Below are positions 1-5,891 of a stretch of 5,891 bases of DNA, in pieces. The notes beneath the pieces were generated by a model. It did not search any database. It was not told the DNA's origin and saw only the letters and a program-made list of their open reading frames with translations. The stretch is taken from positions 1-5,891 of the forward strand of contig SKZJ01000022.1 of assembly GCA_007127425.1 (NCBI GenBank). The letters are read 5' to 3'. The position numbers and the translations under genes are program-made. Within the stretch, counting starts at the first letter, position 1. Each line of letters opens with the position of its first letter. This DNA comes from Wenzhouxiangella sp. (GTDB lineage Bacteria > Pseudomonadota > Gammaproteobacteria > Xanthomonadales > Wenzhouxiangellaceae).

Positions 1-10
1 AATTCCCCCC

Positions 11-898
11 GTGCCCTCCCTGCGCCGAATTTTCTACCGCTCTCCTTTGCACCGCCCGGCGCTGGGCGCTCATGCCGCCTATTGGAAAGCGCGTTACCAA
101 TTGAGCAGCCCCGCATCCGACGATCAGCGGCCGCGAACGTTTGCGGTTGGCCTGTTTCGGACGGGTACCCATTCCCTCACGAAGATGGTGGCCCCGCATA
201 TGAAGGCGGCCCATGAACCGCACCGCTTTCTCTTTATTCAGCAGTGGCGGCGGTTTTCTCAGGGGGACCTCACCCCGGAAGAATGGGAGCGTTTTCTGCG
301 AGCGCGCGACCGGGTTTTGGGCCTCTCACTAGAATCTTCGGGATTTCTTTGCGGGGAGGTTCCCCGGCTGGTTCGGCTATTTTCGGACGCCAGATTCATT
401 CTGACCATTCGCGAACCGGTTTCCTGGGCGCGATCCCTCCTGCGGGAGATCGTCGTGAACCGCCGGAGACTTGGCTGTCACTACTACGAACCCCTGTTTC
501 GCGCCTGGTTCGGGAGCGACGGGTTTGGCAAAGGAGATGAAGACCTCAAGCGGAGAAACCTCTTTCCTTTCTCGGGTATGATGAAGTATTGGAGCAGCAG
601 CCAGCAAGCGGTCATCGAGTCGGTACCGCCCAATCAGCTTCTTGTCTTGCCAACGGATGAGGTGTCCTCCCGCCTGGCGGATATCGAAAGCTTTATAGGA
701 TTGCCTGCGGGATCGATTGATCCGGCCGGCAGCCATACGCACCGGAGTAACTGGGATTGGGACCCGTTGGAGGACGTTTCCGGGACGTATCTGAATGAAT
801 GCATCGCCGAATATGCCTCACCGTTTCTGGAACAGTTCGATCGGTTCACACCCGGTCGGCGAAAAACCGGGTTCCGAAACCGCGGCATCGCGGGTTGA
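11..898 (+). CDS. P-loop sulfotransferase family protein
   Basis: A probable cytosolic PAPS-dependent sulfotransferase of about 295 residues, which would move a sulfuryl group from PAPS to a hydroxyl or amine of a glycan or other acceptor. Two family signatures are visible. The N-terminal phosphosulfate loop is GLFRTGTHSLT at residues 47-57, right after a hydrophobic strand (TFAV). The 3'-phosphate-binding segment is FILTIREPVSWARSLL at about 129-144, with R134 and S142 in the expected places. The length suits bacterial members. The start is GTG at position 11, but no in-frame stop lies between it and the left edge, so the true start could be upstream. No ribosome binding site can be judged. 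A secreted-protein gene follows 50 bases later on the same strand. The acceptor is unknown; sulfation of a surface polysaccharide is inferred only from the flippase and ligase-like genes downstream. Confidence 0.82.
   Translation: MPSLRRIFYRSPLHRPALGAHAAYWKARYQLSSPASDDQRPRTFAVGLFRTGTHSLTKMVAPHMKAAHEPHRFLFIQQWRRFSQGDLTPEEWERFLRARDRVLGLSLESSGFLCGEVPRLVRLFSDARFILTIREPVSWARSLLREIVVNRRRLGCHYYEPLFRAWFGSDGFGKGDEDLKRRNLFPFSGMMKYWSSSQQAVIESVPPNQLLVLPTDEVSSRLADIESFIGLPAGSIDPAGSHTHRSNWDWDPLEDVSGTYLNECIAEYASPFLEQFDRFTPGRRKTGFRNRGIAG
701..734. repeat. Imperfect inverted repeat inside the sulfotransferase gene
   Basis: The central part is a perfect hairpin, GGATC (710-714) and GATCC (719-723) around a four-base GATT loop. 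Outside it, CTGC (705-708) can pair with GCAG (729-732) across an asymmetric internal loop. The near-symmetry makes both strands encode the same decapeptide, LPAGSIDPAG, in an open frame. It lies in coding sequence with no T-run after it, so it is probably a coincidence of codon choice and not a regulatory element. Confidence 0.4.
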
Positions 899-948
899 CT
901 GAGGAATCCCGCGAGTGATCCAAGGTTGTTCCGGGTTCCCTGCTGAAA

Positions 949-2406
949 GTGAAGTTTCGTTTCATCCTATTTTCGTTGGTGTTCCTTTCCCTGATTTTTG
1001 CCGGAGGGTTTCCCCTGGGAGGGCAATCGCCACGGAAAGCTCTTGAGTTTCTGGAAGATCAGGAAAAGCCCGTCTTCGCCGAAAACCATAATCTTCCGCC
1101 CCTCTCCCATTGGCGGTTTCTTTCTCCGGATGTGGCGAAAGCGTTTGCGGATGATTGGGGCTATGCGTTGACGCTGCATGTCCGCCCGGATTTCATCGAG
1201 CAGTTGGATGACCCCGACAGTGCTCCTGGGCGGATCGTGCGTCTGGCCCGTGATCATCCCGAGGTATATTCGCTGCAGCTTGTGGTGGCGCCGTCCAGGA
1301 TGTTCAACTACGGATTGAGCCACGACGATCTGCCTGAGGGCACGTTCTACCGCGATGCCGATGGAAATCCGGTCGAGGGCGACTATTATTTCAGTCCCCT
1401 GGCGCCCAACAGCGCGTTTGTGCGCATCGGTCGCCTGTTTGCCGGAATGATCGAAGAAGTGGAACGGTACGCTCCGGTGTCGATCATTATCAACGGCGGC
1501 GAATACGGATTGAAGAAGCCGTATTTCGATCCGCGGCGAATCGCCGGACAGGATCCCGCGGTCATGGAGGCGTGGCGGGACGACGGGCGTTCCTGGCTCG
1601 AGTTTACCAGTTCCCACAAAGGGAGGCAGGAACGAATCGTACGCCGGGTGCTGTTGCGGGCGGCTCCGGAAGCCAGGTACATCCATTACAGCGAGGTCGG
1701 GGGCGGGCATCCGCGGAGGAAAATGATCCCCGACTGGGAGGACCATGACTTCCTGTACCAGCCGGGGGTGAGCGATTTCGCCGCCCCGCCGCTGTATTTT
1801 CGGCACGCCAATTCGGGATTCACCGGGCCGAGAGACATGCTTTCCCAGTTGCTCAACGCGCGCGCCCAGGAGCTCGCCGTGGGAGCTGAACAGGCGTACT
1901 ACTGGGTTTCCGCCGGGTGGTACCGCCGTGATCCCGACCGTATTGCCGATGTCGAGCTGTACGAAGGCTTTCTCAAGATGTGTTACCTGGCCGGTGGCAT
2001 CGGTACGATCGCGGGCTACTTCGCCGCCCGGCCGTACCAGGATCCCGTGGAACAGAGCTTTCCGCAATTTCTGGCCCAGGGACGTGTCCACGCGTACTTC
2101 AGCCACCTGGACGAATTTCTCTTCGAGAGCCGCCTGCTTCCCGGGCCGGATCGCCACCGGTGGAGCCGGGACTTGCCCGCGTACGAGTTTCCGACCGGAA
2201 ACGGCGACCGCCGGGTTCTGGCACGCAAACACCGTGATCGGGATCAATGGCTGGTGGGGGCCTGGGCGGCGGACGGGCGAGCCGGCCCCGTCGAAGTGGA
2301 AATCCCTTCCGCCGGGACGCTCGAACTGGAGGCCGCCCCGAACACCAATGTCTATAGGATCGAGATTGTCGATGGAATGCCGCATAAACGGGAGCCACAG
2401 CCTTAG
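949..2406 (+). CDS. Secreted protein, probable (beta/alpha)-barrel glycosidase-like, family not recognised
   Basis: A protein of 485 residues with a signal peptide: K2 and R4, then a hydrophobic core at about 5-18, then a small-residue region (AGGFPLGGQS, 18-27) where cleavage is likely. It is therefore exported. The mature part alternates short hydrophobic strands with helices, as in a TIM barrel: YALTLHV (72-78), YSLQLVVAP (107-115), VSIIINGGEYG (177-187), ARYIHYSEVGG (242-252), FAAPPLYFR (277-285), QAYYWVSAGWY (315-325). E185 and E249 sit at strand ends and are candidate catalytic acids; this is inference. The last 70 residues are rich in short beta segments (RRVLARK, QWLVGAWA, VEVEIPSAGTLELEA), like the C-terminal sandwich of many glycoside hydrolases. 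The GTG at 949 is chosen because an in-frame TGA lies at 916-918, no ATG lies between, and later starts would cut the signal peptide. No Shine-Dalgarno sequence is visible. A role in trimming the cluster's glycan is only suggested by context. Confidence 0.8.
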   Translation: MKFRFILFSLVFLSLIFAGGFPLGGQSPRKALEFLEDQEKPVFAENHNLPPLSHWRFLSPDVAKAFADDWGYALTLHVRPDFIEQLDDPDSAPGRIVRLARDHPEVYSLQLVVAPSRMFNYGLSHDDLPEGTFYRDADGNPVEGDYYFSPLAPNSAFVRIGRLFAGMIEEVERYAPVSIIINGGEYGLKKPYFDPRRIAGQDPAVMEAWRDDGRSWLEFTSSHKGRQERIVRRVLLRAAPEARYIHYSEVGGGHPRRKMIPDWEDHDFLYQPGVSDFAAPPLYFRHANSGFTGPRDMLSQLLNARAQELAVGAEQAYYWVSAGWYRRDPDRIADVELYEGFLKMCYLAGGIGTIAGYFAARPYQDPVEQSFPQFLAQGRVHAYFSHLDEFLFESRLLPGPDRHRWSRDLPAYEFPTGNGDRRVLARKHRDRDQWLVGAWAADGRAGPVEVEIPSAGTLELEAAPNTNVYRIEIVDGMPHKREPQP

Positions 2407-2445
2407 GCATAAGGGAACTTGAATGTTGTCCGACCTCGGCGCTAC

Positions 2446-2479
2446 CGGACACCGCACTCCGGGGTGCCCGTTTTCATTT
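2446..2479 (+). terminator. Probable Rho-independent terminator after the secreted-protein gene
   Basis: CGGACACC (2446-2453) pairs with GGTGCCCG (2463-2470) with a single A/C mismatch, giving an eight-position GC-rich stem around a nine-base loop. A T-rich tail, TTTTCATTT, follows at once (2471-2479). It lies 40 bases after the stop codon of the secreted-protein gene. The T-run is short and interrupted, so termination may be partial. An alternative fold, GCAC (2454-2457) with GTGC (2464-2467), competes with the main stem. Confidence 0.5.
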
Positions 2480-2482
2480 GCC

Positions 2483-2505
2483 AAAGACCGAAACCGTGTC
2501 TTTTT
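2483..2505 (+). other. Second hairpin in the intergenic region, AT-rich
   Basis: AAAGAC (2483-2488) and GTCTTT (2498-2503) form a perfect six-base stem around a nine-base loop, with two more T residues following. The stem is weak. It could be a back-up terminator, a structure in the leader of the methyltransferase mRNA, or chance. It begins 13 bases after the stem of the stronger terminator and ends about 20 bases before the methyltransferase start. Confidence 0.25.
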
Positions 2506-2525
2506 GACTCAACTTAAAAACCATA

Positions 2526-3395
2526 ATGGAGAAACAATTATCAGGTGAACCGCTTTCGGGACTTCGGTTGCCGACGGGGGAAATTACGACCGGCGACCGG
2601 CCGGACCGTACGTTGCGAAAGAGGAACGCCCGGATCGCCCGGGCTTTCAACCTGGCGGGGAAGCGGGTTCTCGATATCGGTTGCGCCGAGGGCCTGCATT
2701 CGCTCTATATGTCCGAATCGGCGAAAGAAGTCCTCGGCATCGATCACCGCGCATCGGTTATCAACCGGGCGGAGGCCAACAGGCAGCTGCTGGGGATTAC
2801 CAATGTGACGTTCAAGCGGGGCGATGTGCGCGACCGCGAGCTGTTCGAAGGGATTGATCGCTTTGACCTGGTGGTGGCCTGGGGGCTCCTGCACCGGGTC
2901 AGCGATGTCTTTTCCCTCCTTCAAAGTGTGGGTCCCGTTGCTGAGGCGCTGTCGCTGGAGTGGCGGACGCCGGTCCTGCCGTTCATGTCGCGGTTGAGCC
3001 TGGCCTACCACCCGCCGGTCGGCGAGGCCCTGGACCCGATGAACCTGGAGTCCCGGGACGGGAAGGGTTCGATCAGCGATTCCGACAAAATCGAAGGGCA
3101 TACGGGTTTCTGGGAGCCGACGCCCGGAGCGGTCCGGACGATCTGCCGGCGGTTGGGCTTTCGACACGCGCGCCTTTTCGGCTACGGCGAAGACCTGAAA
3201 TCGGAGACGCGCACCGTGGTTCGATCCTGGGCCGGCCAGGCGGCTCGCGCCGTGACCCGCAGGGCCATCATCCACCAGGTGCCCCTGTCCCGCGTACACA
3301 TGCTGTTTGAACGGGAGCCCGGGGGGATCGACCTTCGCGACCCGTTTGGCGCCGACCTCCGGCTTCCGGATTGGGAGCAGGCCGTGCGGCTTTAA
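2526..3395 (+). CDS. Class I SAM-dependent methyltransferase
   Basis: A 289-residue protein with a Rossmann-type SAM-binding domain in the N-terminal half. Motif I is VLDIGCAEG at 48-56. The acidic residue after strand 2 is D73 in VLGIDHRASVI. An aspartate follows strand 3 (D100, KRGDVRD), and motif IV is FDLVVAWGLLHRV at 113-125. A later segment, FWEPTPGAVRTICRRLGF (196-213), resembles the C-terminal part of CmoB-like and small-molecule methyltransferases. The N-terminal 40 residues are polar and lack a signal, so the enzyme is cytosolic. By context it may O-methylate a sugar of the nascent glycan; a tRNA or small-molecule substrate is equally compatible with the fold. The ATG at 2526 is the first available start and has no Shine-Dalgarno sequence. 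The probable terminator upstream suggests the gene begins a new transcript. The next gene follows 86 bases later. Confidence 0.85.
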   Translation: MEKQLSGEPLSGLRLPTGEITTGDRPDRTLRKRNARIARAFNLAGKRVLDIGCAEGLHSLYMSESAKEVLGIDHRASVINRAEANRQLLGITNVTFKRGDVRDRELFEGIDRFDLVVAWGLLHRVSDVFSLLQSVGPVAEALSLEWRTPVLPFMSRLSLAYHPPVGEALDPMNLESRDGKGSISDSDKIEGHTGFWEPTPGAVRTICRRLGFRHARLFGYGEDLKSETRTVVRSWAGQAARAVTRRAIIHQVPLSRVHMLFEREPGGIDLRDPFGADLRLPDWEQAVRL

Positions 3396-3481
3396 GCCGG
3401 CCGGCGCATTCCACCAGCTCTACGTATGGAAACGCGGAACGGAAAGGCACTCGACGGTTTGGCTGTTTCGTTTCGAAATCG

Positions 3482-4939
3482 ATGGAAGCAGCCGAAGTAG
3501 CGAGGAAAACCCGTTCCGGACTTCGGTGGAACGCGATGGGGATGGTCGCGGGAAGCATCCTGCGGCTCGCCCAGGTGACGCTCCTGGCGCGCATTCTCGG
3601 TCCGGATGCCTTCGGCGTCATCGCCGTGCTCATGATCGTGGGCGACCTCTCCCGGCTTTTGTCGGAGGCGGGCCTGGCGGAGGCGACGATCCAGCGGCGG
3701 ACCGTCAGCTCCGAGCAGCAATCGACCCTGTATTGGCTGAACCTCGCCTTCGGGGTCCTCGTCTTTGTTATCATCGTCGGCCTGGCCCCCTTGATCGAAC
3801 GGGTCTTTGGATTCCCGGAGCTGCGCGAGCTCGTTTCGGCCGTCGCCTTTGCCGTGATTTTCACGGCCGCCGGAACGCAGATGCAGTCGATGATTCGCCG
3901 GAATCTCGATTTCGGCAAGATGGTGTTCGCCGCGAACTTTTCGTTGTTTGTCGGCCTGTGCGTCATGGCGGTGAGCGTGACCGTCTATGCCCAGGGCATC
4001 TGGTCGTTTGTCTGGGGCGTGCTTGCGGAAGCGATCGTGCGCCTCCTTATCCTTGCCGTCTTTGCGTTCCGGGGCGGCTTTCTTCCCGGGTTCCATTTTT
4101 CGCTCCGCAAGGTGAAGGGCATGCTCGCGTTCGGCGGCTACCGCGCCGGCGGCATGCTCGCCAATTTCTTCGCCGGCCGGGCCGACCAGATCCTGATCGG
4201 AGCGTTTTTCTCCGCGGCTTCGCTGGGGATTTACAACCTGGCGTACAATTTCAGCTCGCTTCCCGTAAAAAAGATCAACTCGGTGGTCACCCGGGTCGCT
4301 TTTCCCGCGTTCTCCCGCCTGCAGGACGACCGGTCCCGCCTGCGGGAAGGGTACGTGTCCATGATCGGGTACCTGTCCATTGTGACCGCGCCGCTGATGG
4401 CCGGCCTGGCGGGAACCGCTCCGGTCCTGGTTCCATTTGTCTTCGGCGAGGAATGGTCGGAGGGCGTGCCACTGATCCAGGTCGTTCTGCTTTATGCATT
4501 TATCGGAGCTCTTACCGGGCCGGTGGGAACTCTCATTATGGGAACGGGACACGCCAACTGGTCCCTCTACTGGAACCTGGCGATGCTGTGCGTCAAACCG
4601 GCGGTTATCACGATCGCCGCCCTGACCGGTTCGGTCCTGGTCGTGGCCTGGGCGCTCGTCGGTATCGCGTGCGTTTCCCTGCCCGCGAGCTATTACTTTA
4701 TGATTCGTAAGGTGATAGGGAATGTCTTCCCGGCGATGCTGAGGCGAATTGGAAAACCCGTAACGGCGGCCCTGGCGATGTGTGTCGTTCTTCTCGCGGC
4801 CGCGGTGCCGTTGCAGTCATTGCCGCCCGGGGTCCAACTGGCCGTTCTGATCCCCGCCGGGGGAATTGTGTACCTCGGGCTCGGAGTTGTAATGTTCCGC
4901 GAAGAACTTCGCTTCATCCTGAAGGCGGCGTGGAGGTGA
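3482..4939 (+). CDS. Wzx-type polysaccharide flippase (lipopolysaccharide biosynthesis protein)
   Basis: An inner-membrane transporter of the MOP superfamily that would flip undecaprenyl-linked oligosaccharide from the cytoplasmic to the periplasmic face. From the chosen ATG it has 485 residues, typical for Wzx/WzxC proteins, with many hydrophobic helices, for example 86-104, 117-131, 149-169, 183-196, 297-320, 331-353, 375-401, 428-443 and 452-471. Family-like features are the N-terminal block LRWNAMGMVAGSILRLAQ followed by LLARILGPDAFGVIAV (34-49), the central NSVVTRVAFPAFSRLQDD (266-283), and the segment FGEEWSEGVPLIQVV (321-335). The same frame is open back to a TTG at 3371, which would overlap the methyltransferase end and add a polar non-conserved tail, so ATG 3482 is preferred. 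No Shine-Dalgarno sequence precedes it. The ligase-like gene downstream supports a Wzx/Wzy-type route, or flipping followed by ligation. Confidence 0.9.
   Translation: MEAAEVARKTRSGLRWNAMGMVAGSILRLAQVTLLARILGPDAFGVIAVLMIVGDLSRLLSEAGLAEATIQRRTVSSEQQSTLYWLNLAFGVLVFVIIVGLAPLIERVFGFPELRELVSAVAFAVIFTAAGTQMQSMIRRNLDFGKMVFAANFSLFVGLCVMAVSVTVYAQGIWSFVWGVLAEAIVRLLILAVFAFRGGFLPGFHFSLRKVKGMLAFGGYRAGGMLANFFAGRADQILIGAFFSAASLGIYNLAYNFSSLPVKKINSVVTRVAFPAFSRLQDDRSRLREGYVSMIGYLSIVTAPLMAGLAGTAPVLVPFVFGEEWSEGVPLIQVVLLYAFIGALTGPVGTLIMGTGHANWSLYWNLAMLCVKPAVITIAALTGSVLVVAWALVGIACVSLPASYYFMIRKVIGNVFPAMLRRIGKPVTAALAMCVVLLAAAVPLQSLPPGVQLAVLIPAGGIVYLGLGVVMFREELRFILKAAWR
4932..4939 (+). promoter_or_regulatory. Strong Shine-Dalgarno sequence for a 25-codon ORF
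   Basis: GGAGGTGA is an eight-base match to the complement of the 16S rRNA 3' end. It overlaps the last codons and the TGA stop of the flippase gene. Nine bases separate it from ATG 4949; measured from the GGAGG core the gap is 12, slightly long. No comparable sequence precedes the main genes of this window. Confidence 0.45.
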
Positions 4940-4948
4940 GCGAATTAA

Positions 4949-5026
4949 ATGACTCTATATCTTGTCCCAGCGCTGAATAAACAGGGGATCGTCGGCCTCA
5001 GCACGCCCGAGCGAATCCTGTTGTAA
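4949..5026 (+). CDS. 25-codon small ORF with a strong ribosome binding site
   Basis: ATG 4949 opens a frame of 25 codons that ends at TAA 5024-5026. The peptide begins MTLYLVPALNKQG and ends STPERILL, so it is hydrophobic at both ends with K11, E21 and R22 as its charged residues. It starts ten bases after the flippase stop and is preceded by GGAGGTGA. Its stop lies 35 bases before the start of the ligase-like gene. Three readings are possible: a leader peptide affecting translation of the ligase-like gene, a genuine small protein, or the surviving N-terminus of a lost gene. The opening LYLVPALN is loosely like a glycosyltransferase first strand, which is too little to name a family. Chance occurrence remains a serious alternative because the sequence is so short. 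Confidence 0.3.
   Translation: MTLYLVPALNKQGIVGLSTPERILL
4980..5022 (+). repeat. Imperfect inverted repeat in the flippase to ligase-like gap
   Basis: AACAGGGGAT (4980-4989) can pair with ATCCTGTT (5015-5022) if two G residues bulge, leaving a loop of 25 bases. No T-run follows, so it is not a convincing intrinsic terminator. It lies within the second half of the 25-codon ORF and could therefore be sensitive to ribosome passage, but this is speculative. Confidence 0.25.
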
Positions 5027-5049
5027 ACCCAACGATCAATCCCTATTTT
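5021..5049 (+). promoter_or_regulatory. Weak sigma-70-like promoter candidate before the ligase-like gene
   Basis: TTGTAA (5021-5026) and TATTTT (5044-5049) are separated by 17 bases, and each matches four of six positions of the sigma-70 consensus. Transcription would start only a few bases before ATG 5062, giving a nearly leaderless message. That would agree with the missing Shine-Dalgarno sequence there. Such matches are common by chance in AT-rich gaps, so confidence is low. Confidence 0.18.
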
Positions 5050-5061
5050 CCACAATTTATC

Positions 5062-5891
5062 ATGGTACGAAAACGTGACTTTCCCGCTTTGCTGATAGGT
5101 GTCATTTGGGTCTTTGCGCTCCTTACCCTTGCGATGGGCTTCCGGCCGAACCTGGGCTTGCTGTTCGTCTACACCGTGGCCATGACGGGCACGTTCATTG
5201 TTTCGCCCCGGATCGGGCTCGCCGCCTTTATCATGGTTACACCGTTCGAGCTACACTTGGCCGAAAGTCTCCCGTTCAGCGCCTACACGACGCTGATGCC
5301 GGGGATGATTGTGGGGTACCTGTTCTATTGCGGAAGAGTCGGGCGGAAGATTCCATTTGCGAAGGAAGGGATTCTGCTCAGCGCAGCCCTGCTCGTCGCC
5401 GCCCTGCTCTCCTTCGCCAATTCGGACCTGCCGCCGCAATACCGGGTGCTGGTGTCGCTGTGCCTGATGATCATGATCTTTCTGGTTTGCGCCTCGATCG
5501 TGAAAAATGAGAAGGAAACGCTCTTTTACGTGGGGCACGGCCTGGTTGCGGCCAGCGTGATCGGCGGCGTGGCGGGCTTCCTCTACATCGGCGGAAGTGA
5601 ATACGAAACCATGAGGGAGATCGGAACCGGCGGCCGGATCGCCATCGGGGGCAACGTCCGGGCCGTCGCCAACGTGGTGGGGCTGAGCCTGTTCATGCTG
5701 ATGGCAAGCGCCCTCCTCAAGCGGTCGGACCTGTTTCATTTCGAGAAAGAGCAGCGAATCTTTCCCTTTGAAAAGAATGTCATCGTGCGGAGCTTCTTTA
5801 TCTTGCTCTTCGGCTTTTTTCTCGCGGCGTCCGCCACGCGCGGAATGATGGTAGCCGTCGCCGGAGGGCTGTTCCTGTTGATCGTTGTCAG
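5062..5891 (+). CDS. O-antigen ligase/polymerase-like membrane protein (WaaL/Wzy type), 3' truncated by the window
   Basis: An open frame of 276 complete codons that is still open at the right edge. It would be an inner-membrane enzyme that joins or polymerises lipid-linked glycan on the periplasmic side. The visible part has about nine hydrophobic segments: roughly 9-27, 31-47, 51-60, 73-90, 103-118, 129-147, 156-176, 203-219 and 243-258, with a further one starting at about 262. Two segments are typical of the WaaL/Wzy_C family: GGRIAIGGNVRAVANVVGL (190-208), with the conserved Arg and Asn pattern before a helix, and SATRGMMVAVAGGLFLL (257-273), like the S-x-S/T-R-G motif at the next helix. 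The large periplasmic loop and C-terminus expected in the family lie beyond the window. ATG 5062 is the first start after an in-frame TAA at 4978-4980 and lacks a Shine-Dalgarno sequence. Ligase and polymerase cannot be told apart from this fragment. Confidence 0.82.
   Translation, partial: MVRKRDFPALLIGVIWVFALLTLAMGFRPNLGLLFVYTVAMTGTFIVSPRIGLAAFIMVTPFELHLAESLPFSAYTTLMPGMIVGYLFYCGRVGRKIPFAKEGILLSAALLVAALLSFANSDLPPQYRVLVSLCLMIMIFLVCASIVKNEKETLFYVGHGLVAASVIGGVAGFLYIGGSEYETMREIGTGGRIAIGGNVRAVANVVGLSLFMLMASALLKRSDLFHFEKEQRIFPFEKNVIVRSFFILLFGFFLAASATRGMMVAVAGGLFLLIVV

Noticed and set aside
967..2484. A 505-codon open frame on the - strand opposite the secreted-protein gene.
   Set aside because: Its translation is rich in Arg, Pro, Gly and His with no domain-like pattern. 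The + strand frame has a signal peptide and a sensible strand-helix pattern. Long antisense frames are common in GC-rich coding DNA.
2504..2527. TTGACT and CATAAT as a promoter before the methyltransferase gene.
   Set aside because: The spacing is only 12 bases, too short for a sigma-70 promoter, and the -10 element would overlap the start codon.
3387..3405. Hairpin CGGCT/AGCCG across the methyltransferase stop codon, and the adjoining palindrome GCCGGCCGGC.
   Set aside because: No T-run follows and the stem is short, so neither is a convincing terminator. Such palindromes are expected in GC-rich DNA.
3426..3500. A 24-codon ORF (ATG 3426 to TAG 3498-3500) between the methyltransferase and the flippase.
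   Set aside because: It has no Shine-Dalgarno sequence, its product has no notable features, and it overlaps the start of the flippase gene.
3392..4552. A 386-codon - strand frame opposite the flippase gene.
   Set aside because: It is highly charged, low in hydrophobic residues and without any recognisable domain, so it is a shadow of the flippase gene.
3307..4710. A 467-codon + strand frame overlapping the flippase gene.
   Set aside because: The product is an Arg/Gly/Pro-rich shadow of the flippase frame, which has clear membrane segments and family motifs.
5251..5739. A 162-codon - strand frame and an overlapping 134-codon + strand frame (5106-5510) within the ligase-like gene.
   Set aside because: Both are His/Arg/Asp-rich shadows. 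The frame from 5062 encodes a coherent polytopic membrane protein with family motifs.

Overview
The window is a GC-rich bacterial segment in which every supported gene lies on the + strand. It reads as part of a cell-surface polysaccharide (exopolysaccharide or O-antigen type) gene cluster of a probable Gram-negative bacterium. The evidence is a Wzx-type flippase followed by an O-antigen ligase/polymerase-like membrane protein, with a sulfotransferase, a methyltransferase and a secreted protein upstream. The phylum cannot be fixed from this sequence. None of the four main starts that can be examined has a recognisable Shine-Dalgarno sequence, a pattern common in several GC-rich environmental lineages but not diagnostic.

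Layout. 11-898: P-loop sulfotransferase, whose start may lie left of the window. 949-2406: exported protein of about 485 residues, probably a (beta/alpha)-barrel glycosidase-like protein of a family I do not recognise. 2407-2525: intergenic DNA with a probable Rho-independent terminator and a second hairpin. 2526-3395: class I SAM-dependent methyltransferase. 3482-4939: polysaccharide flippase. 4940-5061: intergenic stretch containing a 25-codon ORF that has the only strong Shine-Dalgarno sequence found at any start in the window. 5062-5891: O-antigen ligase/polymerase-like membrane protein, cut off by the window end.

How the genes may work together (inference). A lipid-linked oligosaccharide would be made in the cytoplasm and decorated there by O-methylation and sulfation. 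The flippase would move it across the inner membrane, and the Wzy/WaaL-like protein would polymerise or ligate it. The exported barrel-like protein could trim or process the glycan outside the cytoplasm. No glycosyltransferase is present in the window, so the sugar content of the polymer cannot be inferred. No rRNA, tRNA, CRISPR array, insertion sequence or phage gene was seen.
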